Source of the DNA: Apiospora phragmitis
Taxonomy: Eukaryota > Ascomycota > Sordariomycetes > Amphisphaeriales > Apiosporaceae
Direction: 5' to 3'
DNA: 64,000 nucleotides
NCBI GenBank assembly: GCA_038363925.1
Contig: JAQQWL010000010.1
Span: 62,001-126,000, forward strand
Position numbers and translations under genes: made by a program
The notes under the pieces: model-generated
Told to the model about the DNA's origin: nothing
Database searches by the model: none
Seen by the model: only the letters and a program-made list of their open reading frames with translations
Part shown: positions 1 through 12,127 of the stretch, one piece after another
How positions within the stretch are numbered: the first letter of the stretch is position 1
How the letters are laid out: every line of letters begins with the position of its first letter

Positions 1-1170
1 TTTAACCGAAAATAGGTTTCTACGGTCGAATATAATAATAATTTAAGCCGAGCTTTGCCTCTTATTATTATATTTAAAGGTTAATAGGTCTAGTAGTAAT
101 GGTTTTCGGAAGAGAAGGACTAACTAACGGATATTATAGAGGATTAGGTTTTTACGGCATCCCTTAAAGGCTGGACTAATAAAGAGCTGGCTTTAGTATA
201 GTTAAATAAGGTCTTTATCCCTTATATAAAACTTAAAAACGAGGATTAATAGCGGCTTATTATTTTAAATAGCTACGCTAGCTATGTAAACGAGGACTTT
301 ATTATAACGTACTTAAAACATAAGATATAGCTTCTCTTTTTTCCGGTATACTCGTTATATTTATTATAACCCTTAAATCGTAATCTTTTTAATATATTAA
401 AAGATATTTATTATTAAAAAGTAACCCTATATTAAATAGGGCTTAATAATATAAATATAAGTAAGAGGGACTTTTTCCGGTATTACGTGCTAGCTAAAAA
501 GTTTACTTTTCGGCCGTATATAATAGTTAGCGGCTAAGCCGTAATTAATATATTCCTTCGCGATATTAATAAGCCCCTTAATAGCCGGAACCGGAGGATA
601 AAAGACTAGGTAAAGGCAGGATTATTTAAGCCTCCCTATAACGTTTCCGATAAATAATTCTCCTCTATAGCGTTACTAATACTTATAATTAACCGCTAAA
701 TTAAAAAGTTAGCGGATACGCTTAGTAATAATAATACTATTTTTAATAACGCGACGCGCCGGGTTTTATTCTAGAAGCTTTAAAAAAGTCTAAATATTTT
801 AAACGGCTAAATCGGTTAATTAGAGCATAAGAAGTCACTTTTAAAAAGTAATTTAAAGAAAGAAAGAGGTAAAAAAAAAGAAAAGAGTAATACCTAACCT
901 TAATTAAAAGTTTACGCGTATACGAGATACTATAATAATTAAAAAGGAAATAAATAGCGTTATATTAAAACCCTAGGCTATTACTCTTTTATTATCGGCG
1001 CCGGAAGCCGTTATAATTAAATCTAACTCTAAACTTAAGATTAAGAGTGTTATAAAAGCGTTTCGAGACTAAAACGATGTTTTTAAGATTTTATATTAAT
1101 TTTTAATTAAATTATTTATATTATTATTATATAATATTATTATTAGTTTTTAAGGTCGCCGTTATATAAG
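1..1170 (+). mobile_element. 3' part of a pogo/Fot1-like DDE transposon (relic)
   Basis: Plus-strand conceptual reading around 250-380 shows a degraded DDE_1 core of the RLLILDGHxSH / LLFLPPHSSHxLQPLD type, seen here as RLIIL-N-SYASYVNEDF with the catalytic Asp reading as Asn. A lysine-rich tail follows near 830-960, as in the C-terminal part of fungal pogo-type transposases. The 5' part lies outside the window. Many stops are TAG/TAA in place of Gln codons, as RIP produces. The exact 3' end was not found; it lies before the TA at 1225. Family call by motif memory, not by search. Confidence 0.7.
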
Positions 1171-1226
1171 GTGACCGTAGCACTATTAGCTAGCTTATTA
1201 ATATTAATATCTTTTTTAATAACGTA

Positions 1227-1263
1227 TCCCATAAGCGAATGTCCTATATAAGCGAATATCCCA
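1227..1263 (+). repeat. Left TIR of the pogo-like element
   Basis: Begins TCCCATAAGCGAATGTCC after a TA. It contains two tandem copies of ATAAGCGAATRTCC spaced by a few bases and pairs with 3041-3077. Confidence 0.9.
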
Positions 1264-3040
1264 TTTTTTTTACACCCTTTTTAATAAAATATAAGTTAAT
1301 TTTACCATAACGTATTTAAAATATTAAAATTAATCGGAATCCTTATTTCTAGATACTTCTATATTATTCTAATAAGTACGCGTATTATACCTAGGCTCTC
1401 CGTAAATTTTATAGCGTTATAAGCGTGTCCTAAACGTCCTTGTATAACTACTCTTTCGACACGATTTGTTTTATAATTATTTATTAACGTCTTTTTAAAA
1501 CTATAAGTCTTTTTTAGCTTATATACGAAGTAATCCTTTATTTTATAGTCGTTTTTTTTTCGTATAACGACGCCGGCTAAGCATTTTATTTATTTTTTAA
1601 AGTGTCGCGTTCTTACTTTTTAAAAGAGTAACTCGGTATATAATATACGTTATAGCCTTTATAATCTAGTTAAAGCTAATTAAAATAAACGTCGAAAAGT
1701 TATTTTAATACCGTACGATACGGTTTCGAACGTATTCGGTTTAGGATTAAGCCTTAATTAAGTTATTTAAAGTCTTTAATTCTTAAGGAAGAGGTAAGTC
1801 GGAAAACGTCCCCGGAAGTATTAAAGTACGTAATTTTATATCTAATTATAAAATAATATATTCCGGATTATACAAAACGAGTCCTATTTCTCGAAAGCCT
1901 CCTCGTATATTCGAAACGGTAAAAATCGCTTAGAACGCTTTTAAAAACGCTAGTAAGAAGTCCTTCTTTAAGATATAAATAATATACGCCCGTATAAAAC
2001 ATTTAATTTCTTTCCCGTACGCCCTTTTTAATATATAAAAATAATTAATATTAAAAGGCTAGAGCTTATATAATAAATAAGAAAATATATAAAGTATAAT
2101 AATCGAGTTCTCTTTATAATAGAGCTCGAAAGCTATCGAGTAGTAGCTTTCGTAGCCGTCCAGGACTAAGAGGCGATAACGACCCTTCGTACGAAACCTA
2201 GTATATTAATTAAAGTATCGAATCCAGTCCTCGCCTCTTTTATTCGTAGTCTAGCTATTTTTAATAATTAAGATCACCTAATCCTTCGGCAATAAGCTAT
2301 TTTCGTACTAAGAAGAGAAGTGCGTTTTCCCGGCAAAGATAATATACGGAGGGATGGCGTAACCGTGTAATCCGACGCCCTGGATAATTATAACCTATTC
2401 CCGGTTCCCTTATTATATTACCCTAAGCCTTCCGCGTTAATCAGAGGTGGTTATAACTATTTCGGACGAGATTTAACTTATAAGAAAACCGGTTTCGTTA
2501 AAATTATAAATATCCTCCTTTTAAATCCCGTACTTATAAATTATATTTTATACGAAAGTAAACCACGCGCGATACGCGTCGGGATTTTCGTAAAGGACTC
2601 TTTAATAATCGATTCTTTAATTAAAACGTGTCCAGAGGTCTGGTTATTATCGTATAAAATTAAAAGCCCAATTAACGTCGACGCGTCCCGCATCGCGTAA
2701 ACTAAATAATCGATTCGTTATATTTTTATACCACTTAGCCGGGGAAGAAACGATCGCGTATTTAAATTAATAATATATCGAATAATCGTATCTTCTTTAG
2801 AATTTAAAAGCTTTCGAGAATTCGTAAGTATTTCGCGTCGTACAGGTTAGCTATTTCGTCTACGCTATAAAGTTTTCGATAAAACGTAATAGATTAATAC
2901 AGCCTTTCGTACGCTTAAAGTTAAGTCTTCTTAGAGCGCTTAAAACACTAAAATTATATTACTTTTTTTTTAAAGTTGTAGCATTTTCGGACGTAAAAGA
3001 ATATAAAAAAAGGTTGAAGCTATAAAGAAATTTATAAAAG

Positions 3041-3077
3041 TGGGACATTCGCTTATGTAGGATATTCGCTTATAGGA
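3041..3077 (-). repeat. Right TIR of the pogo-like element
   Basis: The reverse complement matches 1227-1263 at 33 of 37 positions, with all four differences being transitions. It is followed by TA at 3078-3079. Confidence 0.9.
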
Positions 3078-3079
3078 TA

Positions 3080-3160
3080 AGTTAGACTTAATACTTTAAA
3101 ACTAGTTAATATCCTTTTTAAACGTTTTTATAATACCGATAAAACAGGTATCGGCTAAAA
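3080..3160 (+). mobile_element. Fragment of third pogo-like transposon, left of the Gypsy insertion
   Basis: Reads YNTDKTGIG in frame at about 3128-3154, the degraded form of the conserved YNMDETG block of fungal DDE_1 transposases. The frame continues directly at 10827, on the far side of the Gypsy element. The N-terminal part of this transposase was not found between 1085 and 3080, so it is either truncated or too decayed to see. Confidence 0.75.
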
Positions 3161-3797
3161 TGTAACGAACGCTATCTAGGTTTTAAAAGAAACCGAGTAA
3201 GACGTATTAGGGTTTATATTAATAATACGAGAAAGTATTTAAACGTGTAATAAAAGTCGCTTTTATTAATATAATAAATAATAACTCGTAAGAATAAAGA
3301 TAATTAAAGTATATAAATTTTAAAAGTATTTATAATAAAATCGTTAAAATTATTTATTTTATTAATAAATTAAGATTAATATTTAAATTAATTATTAAAA
3401 TAAAGAGTATTTATATAAAATATATAGAAAATATTTATCATTTATATATTTAATATCTTCTCTTACTAATCCGTTAGATCACTTGGCTCACCCTCGTATT
3501 CTAATAATCCGGGTGATCCCCTCGTTAATTAGATCACCGGCTCACTTCGTCGTCCTCAGTGATCCCCGTAATCCCTCACGTAACGTTATTTTTACTACTC
3601 TTTTAAGTCGTATCTAACCTATTATTATTCGAGATACCATCGTTATAGTTATTATACGTTTTTATAATATAAGTACGTTTATATTAATATAATTAATAAT
3701 ATAATTAATAACCGTAATATTATAACCTAGACGGGTATTATAAATCCGGCCCGGTAATTTATAAGTTTTAGCCGTATAATTAAGTTAAGTTATAATA
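3161..3797 (-). repeat. 3' LTR of the Gypsy element (heavily RIPed)
   Basis: Starts TGTAACGAAC and ends near TTATAATA. It is 637 bp and collinear with 10208-10821, but carries about 22 extra bases near 3412-3440 (a local duplication of a TATTTAT-rich stretch). Where the two LTRs differ, this copy nearly always has T or A. Confidence 0.9.
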
Positions 3798-4099
3798 TTA
3801 TTTTCCTTTTTTTAATTATTTTATCCTCGAAGCGTTAAGTTTTTTTTTTAAAATATTTTTACCTATTTATTATATCGAGATTTAATAAGTTTTTCTTTTT
3901 TTTTATTATATTTTTATTATAATATTTATTTATTATATTAAATAGAATTAAAAAACTTATTTTTTATATAAAGTTTAAAAAAACCGAATAATATTATAAC
4001 TTAATTACTCTTTTTAACGAATTTAATTTCGAAACTATATTATACTTTTTTTATTTAAAAGAAAAGTAAAAATATATTATATTAAATAATATTTCTCGC

Positions 4100-4445
4100 T
4101 ATAAAGAGTACGTCCGTCGTGGTCGGTTTTATAATAGTTCTAGTCTATCGGTTTTTATAATATCTCGGGTCGTCGACGAGTCCCGTCGCCTACGCTTTAA
4201 AGAGTAGGCGGCTAGTGATTCTCTACGCGAGGCGAGCGCGGCTCTGAAGAAGGCTTACCGGGAGGCTTAAGGGGCCTTCTAGCGACTGGAGCGGATTCGG
4301 CGGCAGCGGAATTCTCTGGTAACGCGCGGCGTAAAGATGGCCAGGCGTGGTCTTCGTTCTCTAAACGAGCTAGAGGCGGCCGAGCACGCCGAGTCCGAGG
4401 CGGTCGTCGAGGCGTAATCCTTCGAGGCGTTTAAAATAGTGAATT
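4100..4445 (+). other. GC-richer coding-like island inside the Gypsy element
   Basis: A ~340-bp stretch of near-normal GC within the RIPed interior. The plus strand, opposite to pol, reads as an Arg/Glu/Ala-rich, coiled-coil-like protein tail interrupted only by TAG/TAA in Gln positions (for example LNELEAAEHAESEA at about 4356-4397). It resembles the basic/acidic C-terminal tails often seen on fungal transposases, but this is an impression and no family is assigned. It may be a nested fragment or a less-mutated gene tail carried by the element. Confidence 0.4.
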
Positions 4446-7400
4446 AAAACGCGATAAACTTTGACCTCGTCCTTTTTTAAACTCTCGTAGTTTTTCCGCG
4501 GCGTTCGCTAAGTGCTTCTTAAGTTTTTAGGTATTATTTTTTAATAAATAACCTTTTTATTAAACGAGGTATTAAAAGCTTCGTTTTTTTTTTTTAATAA
4601 TCTTATCGATTTTATACTCGTATTAATTTATTTAGATTTTTAATTATATATTAATTAAAGTTTTTTTATTTATTAATTTAAATAATAAAATATAAAATAT
4701 AAAGTATATCTATATTATTTTAAATAATAATAATTAGTAATTAATTTTTAAAATAGTTTTTACGATTTTAAATAATCCGATCTTTTTAAAATTTAATTTA
4801 TTATTTAATCGTTTTATTTTAATATTTCGTTATAAGAAATAACCCTTTTCTCTTTTTTTTAAAGGTTAGTTTTTTCGATTTTATTTAATTAGCGTATTTT
4901 TTTGTTTATTATTAAAAGAAGGTGAGGTTTTATTATAATATAATTTGAAGTTTTTTTAATTTTTTAATTTTTTAATTTATATGGTCGCGATTAGTATTAG
5001 TTTTTTTTTAAGGGTTTCTTAGTAACCTCTGGGTTATACCCGTTGTTTACTCGGAATAATAAAATATACGTAACTTTATTATTTATATTATTATAAATAA
5101 ATTAGGTTATAAATAATAATTATATTTAATTATTTTATTTATAATTAATATAATAATGTAAGTATTATTTTAAGGTTTAATTTATTTACTCGGTTTATTT
5201 ATTCGTTTAAAAGTAGTAAGTTATAAATAGTTTATATTTAATACTAAGTTGTGTTATAAGCGATTTTTAGAATTTAGCGGTGAATAGTTTATTTTTATTA
5301 GAGATAATCGTTTCGGGTAGTCCTTATTAATTAACGATTATTTAAAAAAATATGTACGTTAAGTTATTAGTATTGTTAAATTCTTTATATAATAGAAAGT
5401 AGGTATATTTCGTGAGTTTATTAATAATTATTAGGATGTTATTATAATTAACCTTAGTTAGGGGTTTTTTTAATAAGGGTAGCTTAATAACGAAATCAAG
5501 TGTAATAATTTTTTATATTTTATTTAATAATAGGATTAGTTATAGCTCTTTTTATAGCCGGTGTTGAGTAGCTTTAGTTTTATTATAGAGGTTATATTTA
5601 TTAATTATTTTAGTTACGATTAGTTTAAGGTTTTTATAATCGAATTATTTAAGAATTCGTTTTTAAGTTTTAAATATTTTTTAATATTTATAGGTAAAGT
5701 GTTCATAAAATTCTTTAATAAAATCTTTGTAAAATTATTTAGAGATATAGATTTTATTTCGGTAAAAAATAAGACCGTCGTGGTTTTCGAAGTGATTTTT
5801 AAAGTAACTCGCGGGGTCGGGAGTTTAATTAAATTATTAAAATTTAATAACTTAATTATTATTATATTAAACGTGGTTCGTAACGTTTAATTATTTCGAC
5901 GGTATAAGGTTACCGCTTTAATTATAAATAAGGATAGTTCGCGTTTCGAGCGGGACCTCTTTTTAATGGTCCGGTTATTGGCTTAGTGCGTTAACGCGAC
6001 CGTTTTCGTTACCTTTTTAATAGATAATAATAAGGTTAAATCTTAATAAGAATTTAAACTATTATATTTATTATTTATTTAGTTTTTTAATAATAATAAA
6101 TATTATAAGGTTTTTATAATCGGTATAAACTTTAATTAGTTTTATTATTTTATTAAAATAATATTTCTAATTTTTTATAAGTTTTAATAATAATTATTAA
6201 TTTTTTATTATTAATTTAATAATTAAGCTTTAATCCGTTAAACTTTTTTAAAAAAAATACGACCGGGTATAATTTTCCGTTATCGTTTCGTTAATTAAGT
6301 TATCCTCCGATCGTATAGTTTAATACGTTAGTTTTAATTTTAAAAAGCTTAGACGGGTTTATTACGCGAAGTACTAATTCGTTAAAAATTCGCTCCTTAA
6401 TATCGTAAAAAGCCTTATTTTTTTTCTCTATTTATTAAAATAGTTCGTCCTTTTTTATTAAGTTCGTTAAAGGTGTCGCTATCCTGTTAAATCCGGGGAT
6501 AAAAATCTGGTAATAATTAGCTAGTTTTAAAAAAAAATCTGACTTCCGTAACGCTTATAGGCGTAAGCTACTCTTTAATTATTAAAATTTTTAAAGGTTT
6601 TATTCGAATTTCGCCTAAAGATATTACGTATTTTATAAAAGTAACGAATCGTTAATAGAATTCGCTCTTTTCTAAGTTAATTAATAGGTTAACGTTTTAT
6701 AACTTTTAAAGTATTAGTTTTATATATTTTTAATATTACTTATTATTTTTTAAATAAATAAGGATATCATTGAGGTATATTATAATAAACTTATCGAGAT
6801 ATTTTTATAAGATATGATTAATTATAAATTAAAAATTAATTAATACGTTAATTAAATTAAACGGCATAACTTAATATTCGAAATAGCCGTACTTAGTTCG
6901 GAACGCGGTTTTTTATTCCTCTCCTTTTTTAATTTAAATTAAATTATATATATTAAAAACGTCGAATATTATAAAGATTTTAATATATAGTAATTTATCT
7001 CGTAAATCGCCGATTAAAAATAAAAAATACCGGTTCTTAATAATAATTTCGTTAAACTTTTAATAATTAATATATATACGCCACTTAGGTTTCCCGTCCT
7101 TAATCTTTTTTAGAACGAAAAGGATAAAGAAGCCTGTTAATAATATAAATAGTTGTATAACTCTTTTCTTAAAATTTTTCGTAATATACTCTTTTAAGGC
7201 TTATTCGTACTCCTAGTTAAGTTTATATATAGGTATAAATAGGGGTTTTTTCCTATTTTTAAGAGGTATTTTATAATTTTATTGTATATAAAGCGGTAAG
7301 CCTATTTTTAATTTCTTATTAAAAAGTGCTTCGAATTACCGATACTTTTTTAATATAATTATTATAACGTTCGATTTAAGCTCCTTAATAATAATATATA

Positions 7401-10207
7401 CCTTAAAAACTTTAAGTTTATTAAAAAGTTATTTCTTAAACCGTTATTTATTAATTAAACCTCTTTTTAATATATTTTATTAAAGTTAGCCTATTTTTTA
7501 ATTAATTTTAAAACTATTTACCCGTAATTAAAATATCCTTAAAATTATATCGTATCTTGCGACGTCCGTAATATTACACGTGATTTATTTATAACGTCCT
7601 CCGATATCGATTAAAAAGTTCGCAACTTCTTTCCGTACTTCTTTATTATTATAAATTATAAATCTTTTATTAACGGTTTTAAATCGGTATAAGGCGTTTT
7701 TCTCCTATTATTCGAATTTAAGGTAATTAATAATTCGTAATAAAATATAATTTCTTTACGCTCCGCTATCGAGTAACGCTTTAATATAAACTTTTTTTAT
7801 ATTTATTATTAATATAATATATTTATAAATAACTCGATTATCTATTATTTAATATAAAAACTTATTTTAATCCGCTTATTATCGTTTTTTTATAATAAAT
7901 AGCGTCCGTTTTCCGAACATTGCTCTTATAAATAATTAATAATCTCTTACGATCGATCTTCGTATCGTTACTATCACTCCCTCACTTTTTTATAAAGCGC
8001 TTTTTAGTATATTAATAAGAGTATTTTTATACTCTTCCCCGTACGAAATATTATCCCTAATACTTAAAATCTAAGTTTTTTAAATAATTCGAAAATTTAT
8101 TAAGTTCGCGGTAATTTATAAACGGTTTATAAATTCTTTAATATATTAAAAGGGTTTTTTTATTAAATATATATTTATACGTTTTAAAAACGTTAAACGC
8201 TCTTTTTTAAACGTTTATAAGCTCGCGATTTTTTTAAACGTATTTAAAGTATTAATTTTCGAAACACTCCTTTTAATTATATCCTTTTAAATAATATTAT
8301 CGTAACTATTATAAGTTTTCCTATATTAATAAGTACGCGCGTCGTTTATTAGGGATCGACGTTCAGATTTTTTTAATAATATAGTTCGGGTATGGTTATA
8401 TAATAAATCGTTTACCAATCTTTCAAAGAAACTATTTATACTTAAGTTTTTTTATAAAATATTTTATATAAACGTTATATATATACGAGATTTATAAAAG
8501 TATAAAGTATTTTTCGTACGTAAAAAAAATCCGCAGGTCGTCCTTTACGGTATAATTACCGTAGATTTTTTAATTAAACCTAACCGTAATAAATATTTAA
8601 CGTAGGTATTTCGAATCGAAATAAAGAATATTAAAGATAACTAATTATTTATTAGTTTTTAAATTTTTGAATTTAACGATTTCGTATATTAATTTATTTA
8701 TTAATATACTTATTAAGCGTTCGTAATTTATAAATTATTTTAACTAGTTCATAATATCGTTTATTAAATTACTATTTTCGTTATAAAAAAGGGGTCGTTC
8801 CCTTCGCATTATTACAACGCTTCGGCTATAGTCCTTCTTACTTTCCGGGGCTTTAAAGAACTATCCGATACTTTCTTTATCCGCTAAATAAAAAATGTAC
8901 CTATTATTATAATAAGCTATTTAAAATAAGCTACCGTATTTAATAATAACGTTATTATTTTTAATAATTATTATAAAAGTGTTTTTTACTTTAATAATAT
9001 TAATTTATTATCCGTTTAAAACTTATCGAAAATCTTTTTTTAATATTTAATATTTTTAAATATAATATCTTAATTTTTAATAATTATAATAAATACCGCA
9101 TAACTTTTTATTTTATTTATTATATTTAATAACGTTAAAGTTTATAAACTTATTATAATAACTATACGCTATAATATTTTTAAACGGTATATAATTATAT
9201 TAACGTAGTCGCCCCGTATTAATTTAGGTTTAATTAATTTACCGCTAAAGTCCGCCTTATTTCTCATAACGTCGTTCGTATATACAAATATCGATTTTAA
9301 TAATAAGCTTTATATACGAGAGAAAATTATTAAAAGCGTTAAGCCGGCTAAATTCGTTCTTAATATTATCTTTTAATTCTTAATAATATATTATAATTTT
9401 TATAATTTCGATATAATTTAGTCGAGCTATAATACGTCGAAACTCGATTATATAAAAAGCGGCTAATCTTTTTTATTTAAAAGTTTTAAATTCCCTCTTC
9501 GTTTATCGTTTTTCGTCGGGGTTTTAAAAGAGTGATTTAAAAGCTTATTCGAAGCCGTTATAACTTTCGAAAATACGTTATACCTCCGTGCGGTATAGCT
9601 TAATTTATTAATCGTTTTTTATAAGTTCGTTTAAATAAGGTTTAAATTAAATAAGTACTTTATTTTTAAAAAACGAGGCGGCGTAAATAACTCGTTAGGT
9701 AGCGTTTTAGAACGTCCCTTCATAAAATTATTAATAGGTTTTAATTTAAATAAAAAAACTTTAGAAGTTTCCGCTTATTTCGTCGAAAAGTATTAACGTA
9801 TTAATCTTTATACCTTTTTTAATATAATAAAGGTTTAAATAATATTAGTAATTATATAGAGGCGTACTTTTTTATATAACTTATTAATATTATAAGGTAT
9901 TTATTTTAAAATGCCTTTAATTAAGAGCTTATTACGCTCTTTTTCGAGCTTAACGTAATAATACTAATAATTAGCGCTCTCCTACTCGAGTTCCTTAATT
10001 CGCTTAACTAATACTTATCGGGTAAGTTCGTTATTATTATCGTCGCTATCGATATCTATAACAAGGTCTCGTTAAAAGGTACTAAAGGTAGCGATAGGAG
10101 TCTTTTTTTATCGAACGGTATTATTAAGGCTAAGTATAGATATAATTCTTATAATATTATTATTTAAAAGTTTAAGTAATAATTTATAAAAATAAAAGTA
10201 ATTGAAA

Positions 10208-10821
10208 TATAACGAATATTATTTAAGTTTTAAAAAAAACCGAGTAAAACGTATTAAAGTTTATATTAATAATACGAGAAAGTATTTAAACGTGTAATAA
10301 AAGTCGCTTTTATTAATATAATAAGTAATAGCTTATAAAAATAAAAATAATTAAAATATATAAACTTTAAAAGTATTTATAATAAAATTATTAAAATTAT
10401 TTATTTTATTAATAAATTAAAATTAATATTTAAATTAATTATTAAAATAAAAAATATTTATCGTTTATATATTTAATCTCTTCCTTTATTAATCCGTTAA
10501 ATCACTTGGCTCACCCTCGTATTTTAGTGATCCGGGTGATCCCTTCGTTAGTTGGATCACCGGCTCACTTCGTCGTCCCTAGTGATCCCCGTGATCCTTT
10601 ACGTGACGTTATCTTTGCTGCTCTTTTAGGTCGTGTCCAGCTTACTGCTATTCGGGATACTGTCGTCGTAGTCGTCGTGCGTCTTTATAGTATAGGTGCG
10701 TTTATATTAATATAACTAGTAACGCGGTCGGTGGCCGTGATATCGTAGCCTGGGCGGGGTATCGTAAATCCGGCCCGGTGATTTATAGGTCTTGGCCGCA
10801 TGATTAGGTCAGGTCGTAATA
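10208..10821 (-). repeat. 5' LTR of the Gypsy element (lightly RIPed half)
   Basis: 614-bp partner of the left LTR. The segment 10500-10820 keeps much higher GC (for example GTCGTCGTAGTCGTCG at 10663-10678) than the equivalent 3480-3797, so the two LTRs were mutated to very different extents. Confidence 0.9.
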
Positions 10822-11990
10822 TAAAGCTTTAGTAACTATTAGGTGGTTATTAAAGCTATTAGCTATCTATCCTTTAAAAAAGACGTCGAAAAAAGGGAAT
10901 AGATTACTACCTTAGAATATATAAGCTGTAATAAGGTAGCCCTCCCGCCGCTAGTTATTTTTAAAGGGGCCGACGTTTAAAGCTAGTGGTTTTTAGATTA
11001 AAACGGCTATCTTTAAGATAACTAGCGGTTTAAAGCATCGATTAAAAGGTGGATTAATAATCTTATAATATTAAACTAGATTTAAAATATTTTTATTCCT
11101 TATATTTAGTCTTTTCACCGTAATAAATAAGCCGTTTTAATTTATAACGGCTATAATTTATATATAAATAAAGATTTTTTATAGTTTTATTTTATTAATA
11201 AAATATAGCTCGTTTTTAACGAGCTATATTATAATTATATTATATAGGTTTTAAATATAAAGGTTTTTAAGTTATTAAAAAAAAAGCTAAGGATCCTTTT
11301 AAAAGTGTACTTAAACGCGGTCTTTAGATTTAAACTTATTAAATTAAATATATTAAAAGTATACCGCTAAATTAAGATTAATATTTTAACTCTATCGACG
11401 ATCTAAAATATTTAAAAAATAGCTAGGATTTATCTCCGAGATTAATCGAAACCTTTATTATTAAAATATATTATCTTAAAAGATAAAAGTATTATTCGAC
11501 TACATTTAAAACCACCCCTTATAATTAATAAAGAATTAACGCCCGATTTCGTTACCGAATTAATTTTAACGCTTATCGAAACACCTTTTAATAATTAAGT
11601 ATTAAGAAATAATAGTGGAAAATTAGTCGTTATAAACCTTATTTTTAATTTCTTTTTTTAAAAATTCTTTATTTATAAAATTAACAAGGCCTTTAATAAA
11701 TAAATTAATAAAATCGCGAGCCTCGAAATTTAAATTAATTATTTTTAAATTAAAGTTAATAAGAAAACTATTAAGATAAGTTAAAAGGTAAAAATTGTAC
11801 GAGGATAGCGATTTGTTTATATAGCTGATATACGACGGGCTAAGCGTAGGTTAAAAGGTAGGGTCGTATTTAAAGACGAATCTACCGACGTTGAGGTATT
11901 AAATAAACCGTAGAATAATATAGAGGGAATAAAAAATAATAAAACGGAAATAAAAGATTATATTATTATTAAAAATACGAAAAATAACAT
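10822..11990 (+). mobile_element. Third pogo-like transposon, part right of the Gypsy insertion
   Basis: Continues the transposase frame interrupted at 3160. Readable blocks are LPPLVIFKG at about 10944-10970 (the conserved LPPxxIFKG of DDE_1 transposases), a degraded DGxxSH region near 11150, and a Lys/Arg-rich tail near 11790-11950. All show TAG/TAA at expected Gln codons. The right end of the element was not defined; composition normalises by about 12,050. Confidence 0.75.
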
Positions 11991-12127
11991 ATCTTAACTA
12001 ATTTTAACTATAAAAATAACTTAAATTAAAAGGGTGTATTTAGTAAGTTCTCTGGTCCGCGAAGGGGTGGTCCGTGGGGGGGTGCTTTAGCTTACATTAG
12101 AAGATCGCTAGCCGCGACTATCGCCCT

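Larger units (their letters stand above)
1227..3077 (-). mobile_element. Pogo/Fot1-like DNA transposon with 37-bp TIRs (RIP-dead)
   Basis: Terminal inverted repeats lie at 1227-1263 and 3041-3077, flanked on both sides by TA (1225-1226, 3078-3079), the target duplication of Tc1/mariner/pogo elements. The two 37-bp TIRs differ at four positions, all C/T or G/A. Each TIR holds two copies of the sub-motif ATAAGCGAATRTCC. The minus strand between them reads as a degraded DDE_1 transposase, for example RYRLLVLDG near 2190-2160 and KRAYG near 2015, the equivalents of conserved pogo-family blocks. The 1,851-bp length fits a compact pogo element. No intact frame remains. Confidence 0.88.
3161..10821 (-). 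mobile_element. Ty3/Gypsy LTR retrotransposon, full-length, RIP-inactivated
   Basis: A 7.66-kb element bounded by direct repeats 3161-3797 and 10208-10821, with 5-bp target duplications TAAAA (3156-3160) and TAAAG (10822-10826) that differ by one transition. Coding sense is minus, so the 5' LTR is the right-hand one. The reverse-transcriptase core is readable on the minus strand: YGYFEY and VMPF at about 6900-6855, and an IYLNDIL block at about 6790-6762, where the first Asp of the YLDD box reads as Asn (G->A). Order of pol and chromovirus affinity are likely from the motif set but gag, integrase and a chromodomain were not individually resolved. No intact frame; certainly dead. Confidence 0.9.
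1..12050. repeat. AT-rich RIP-mutated nested transposon block
   Basis: The whole stretch is strongly AT-rich, has almost no open frames and is full of TA dinucleotides. Paired repeat copies inside it differ almost only by C/T and G/A transitions, and many CAG/CAA codons of recognisable transposase frames read as TAG/TAA. This is the known footprint of fungal repeat-induced point mutation. Composition changes sharply near 12,040-12,060, where normal genic sequence begins. No functional gene is expected here; the 63-codon open frame at 5699-5890 is a chance survivor. Confidence 0.93.

Noticed and set aside
5699..5890. 63-codon frame in the RIPed Gypsy interior
   Set aside because: AT-driven Phe/Lys/Ile/Val composition, no motif, chance open frame.
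10506..10715. 69-codon frame in the right LTR
   Set aside because: Lies wholly in LTR sequence that is interrupted in the paired copy; not a gene.
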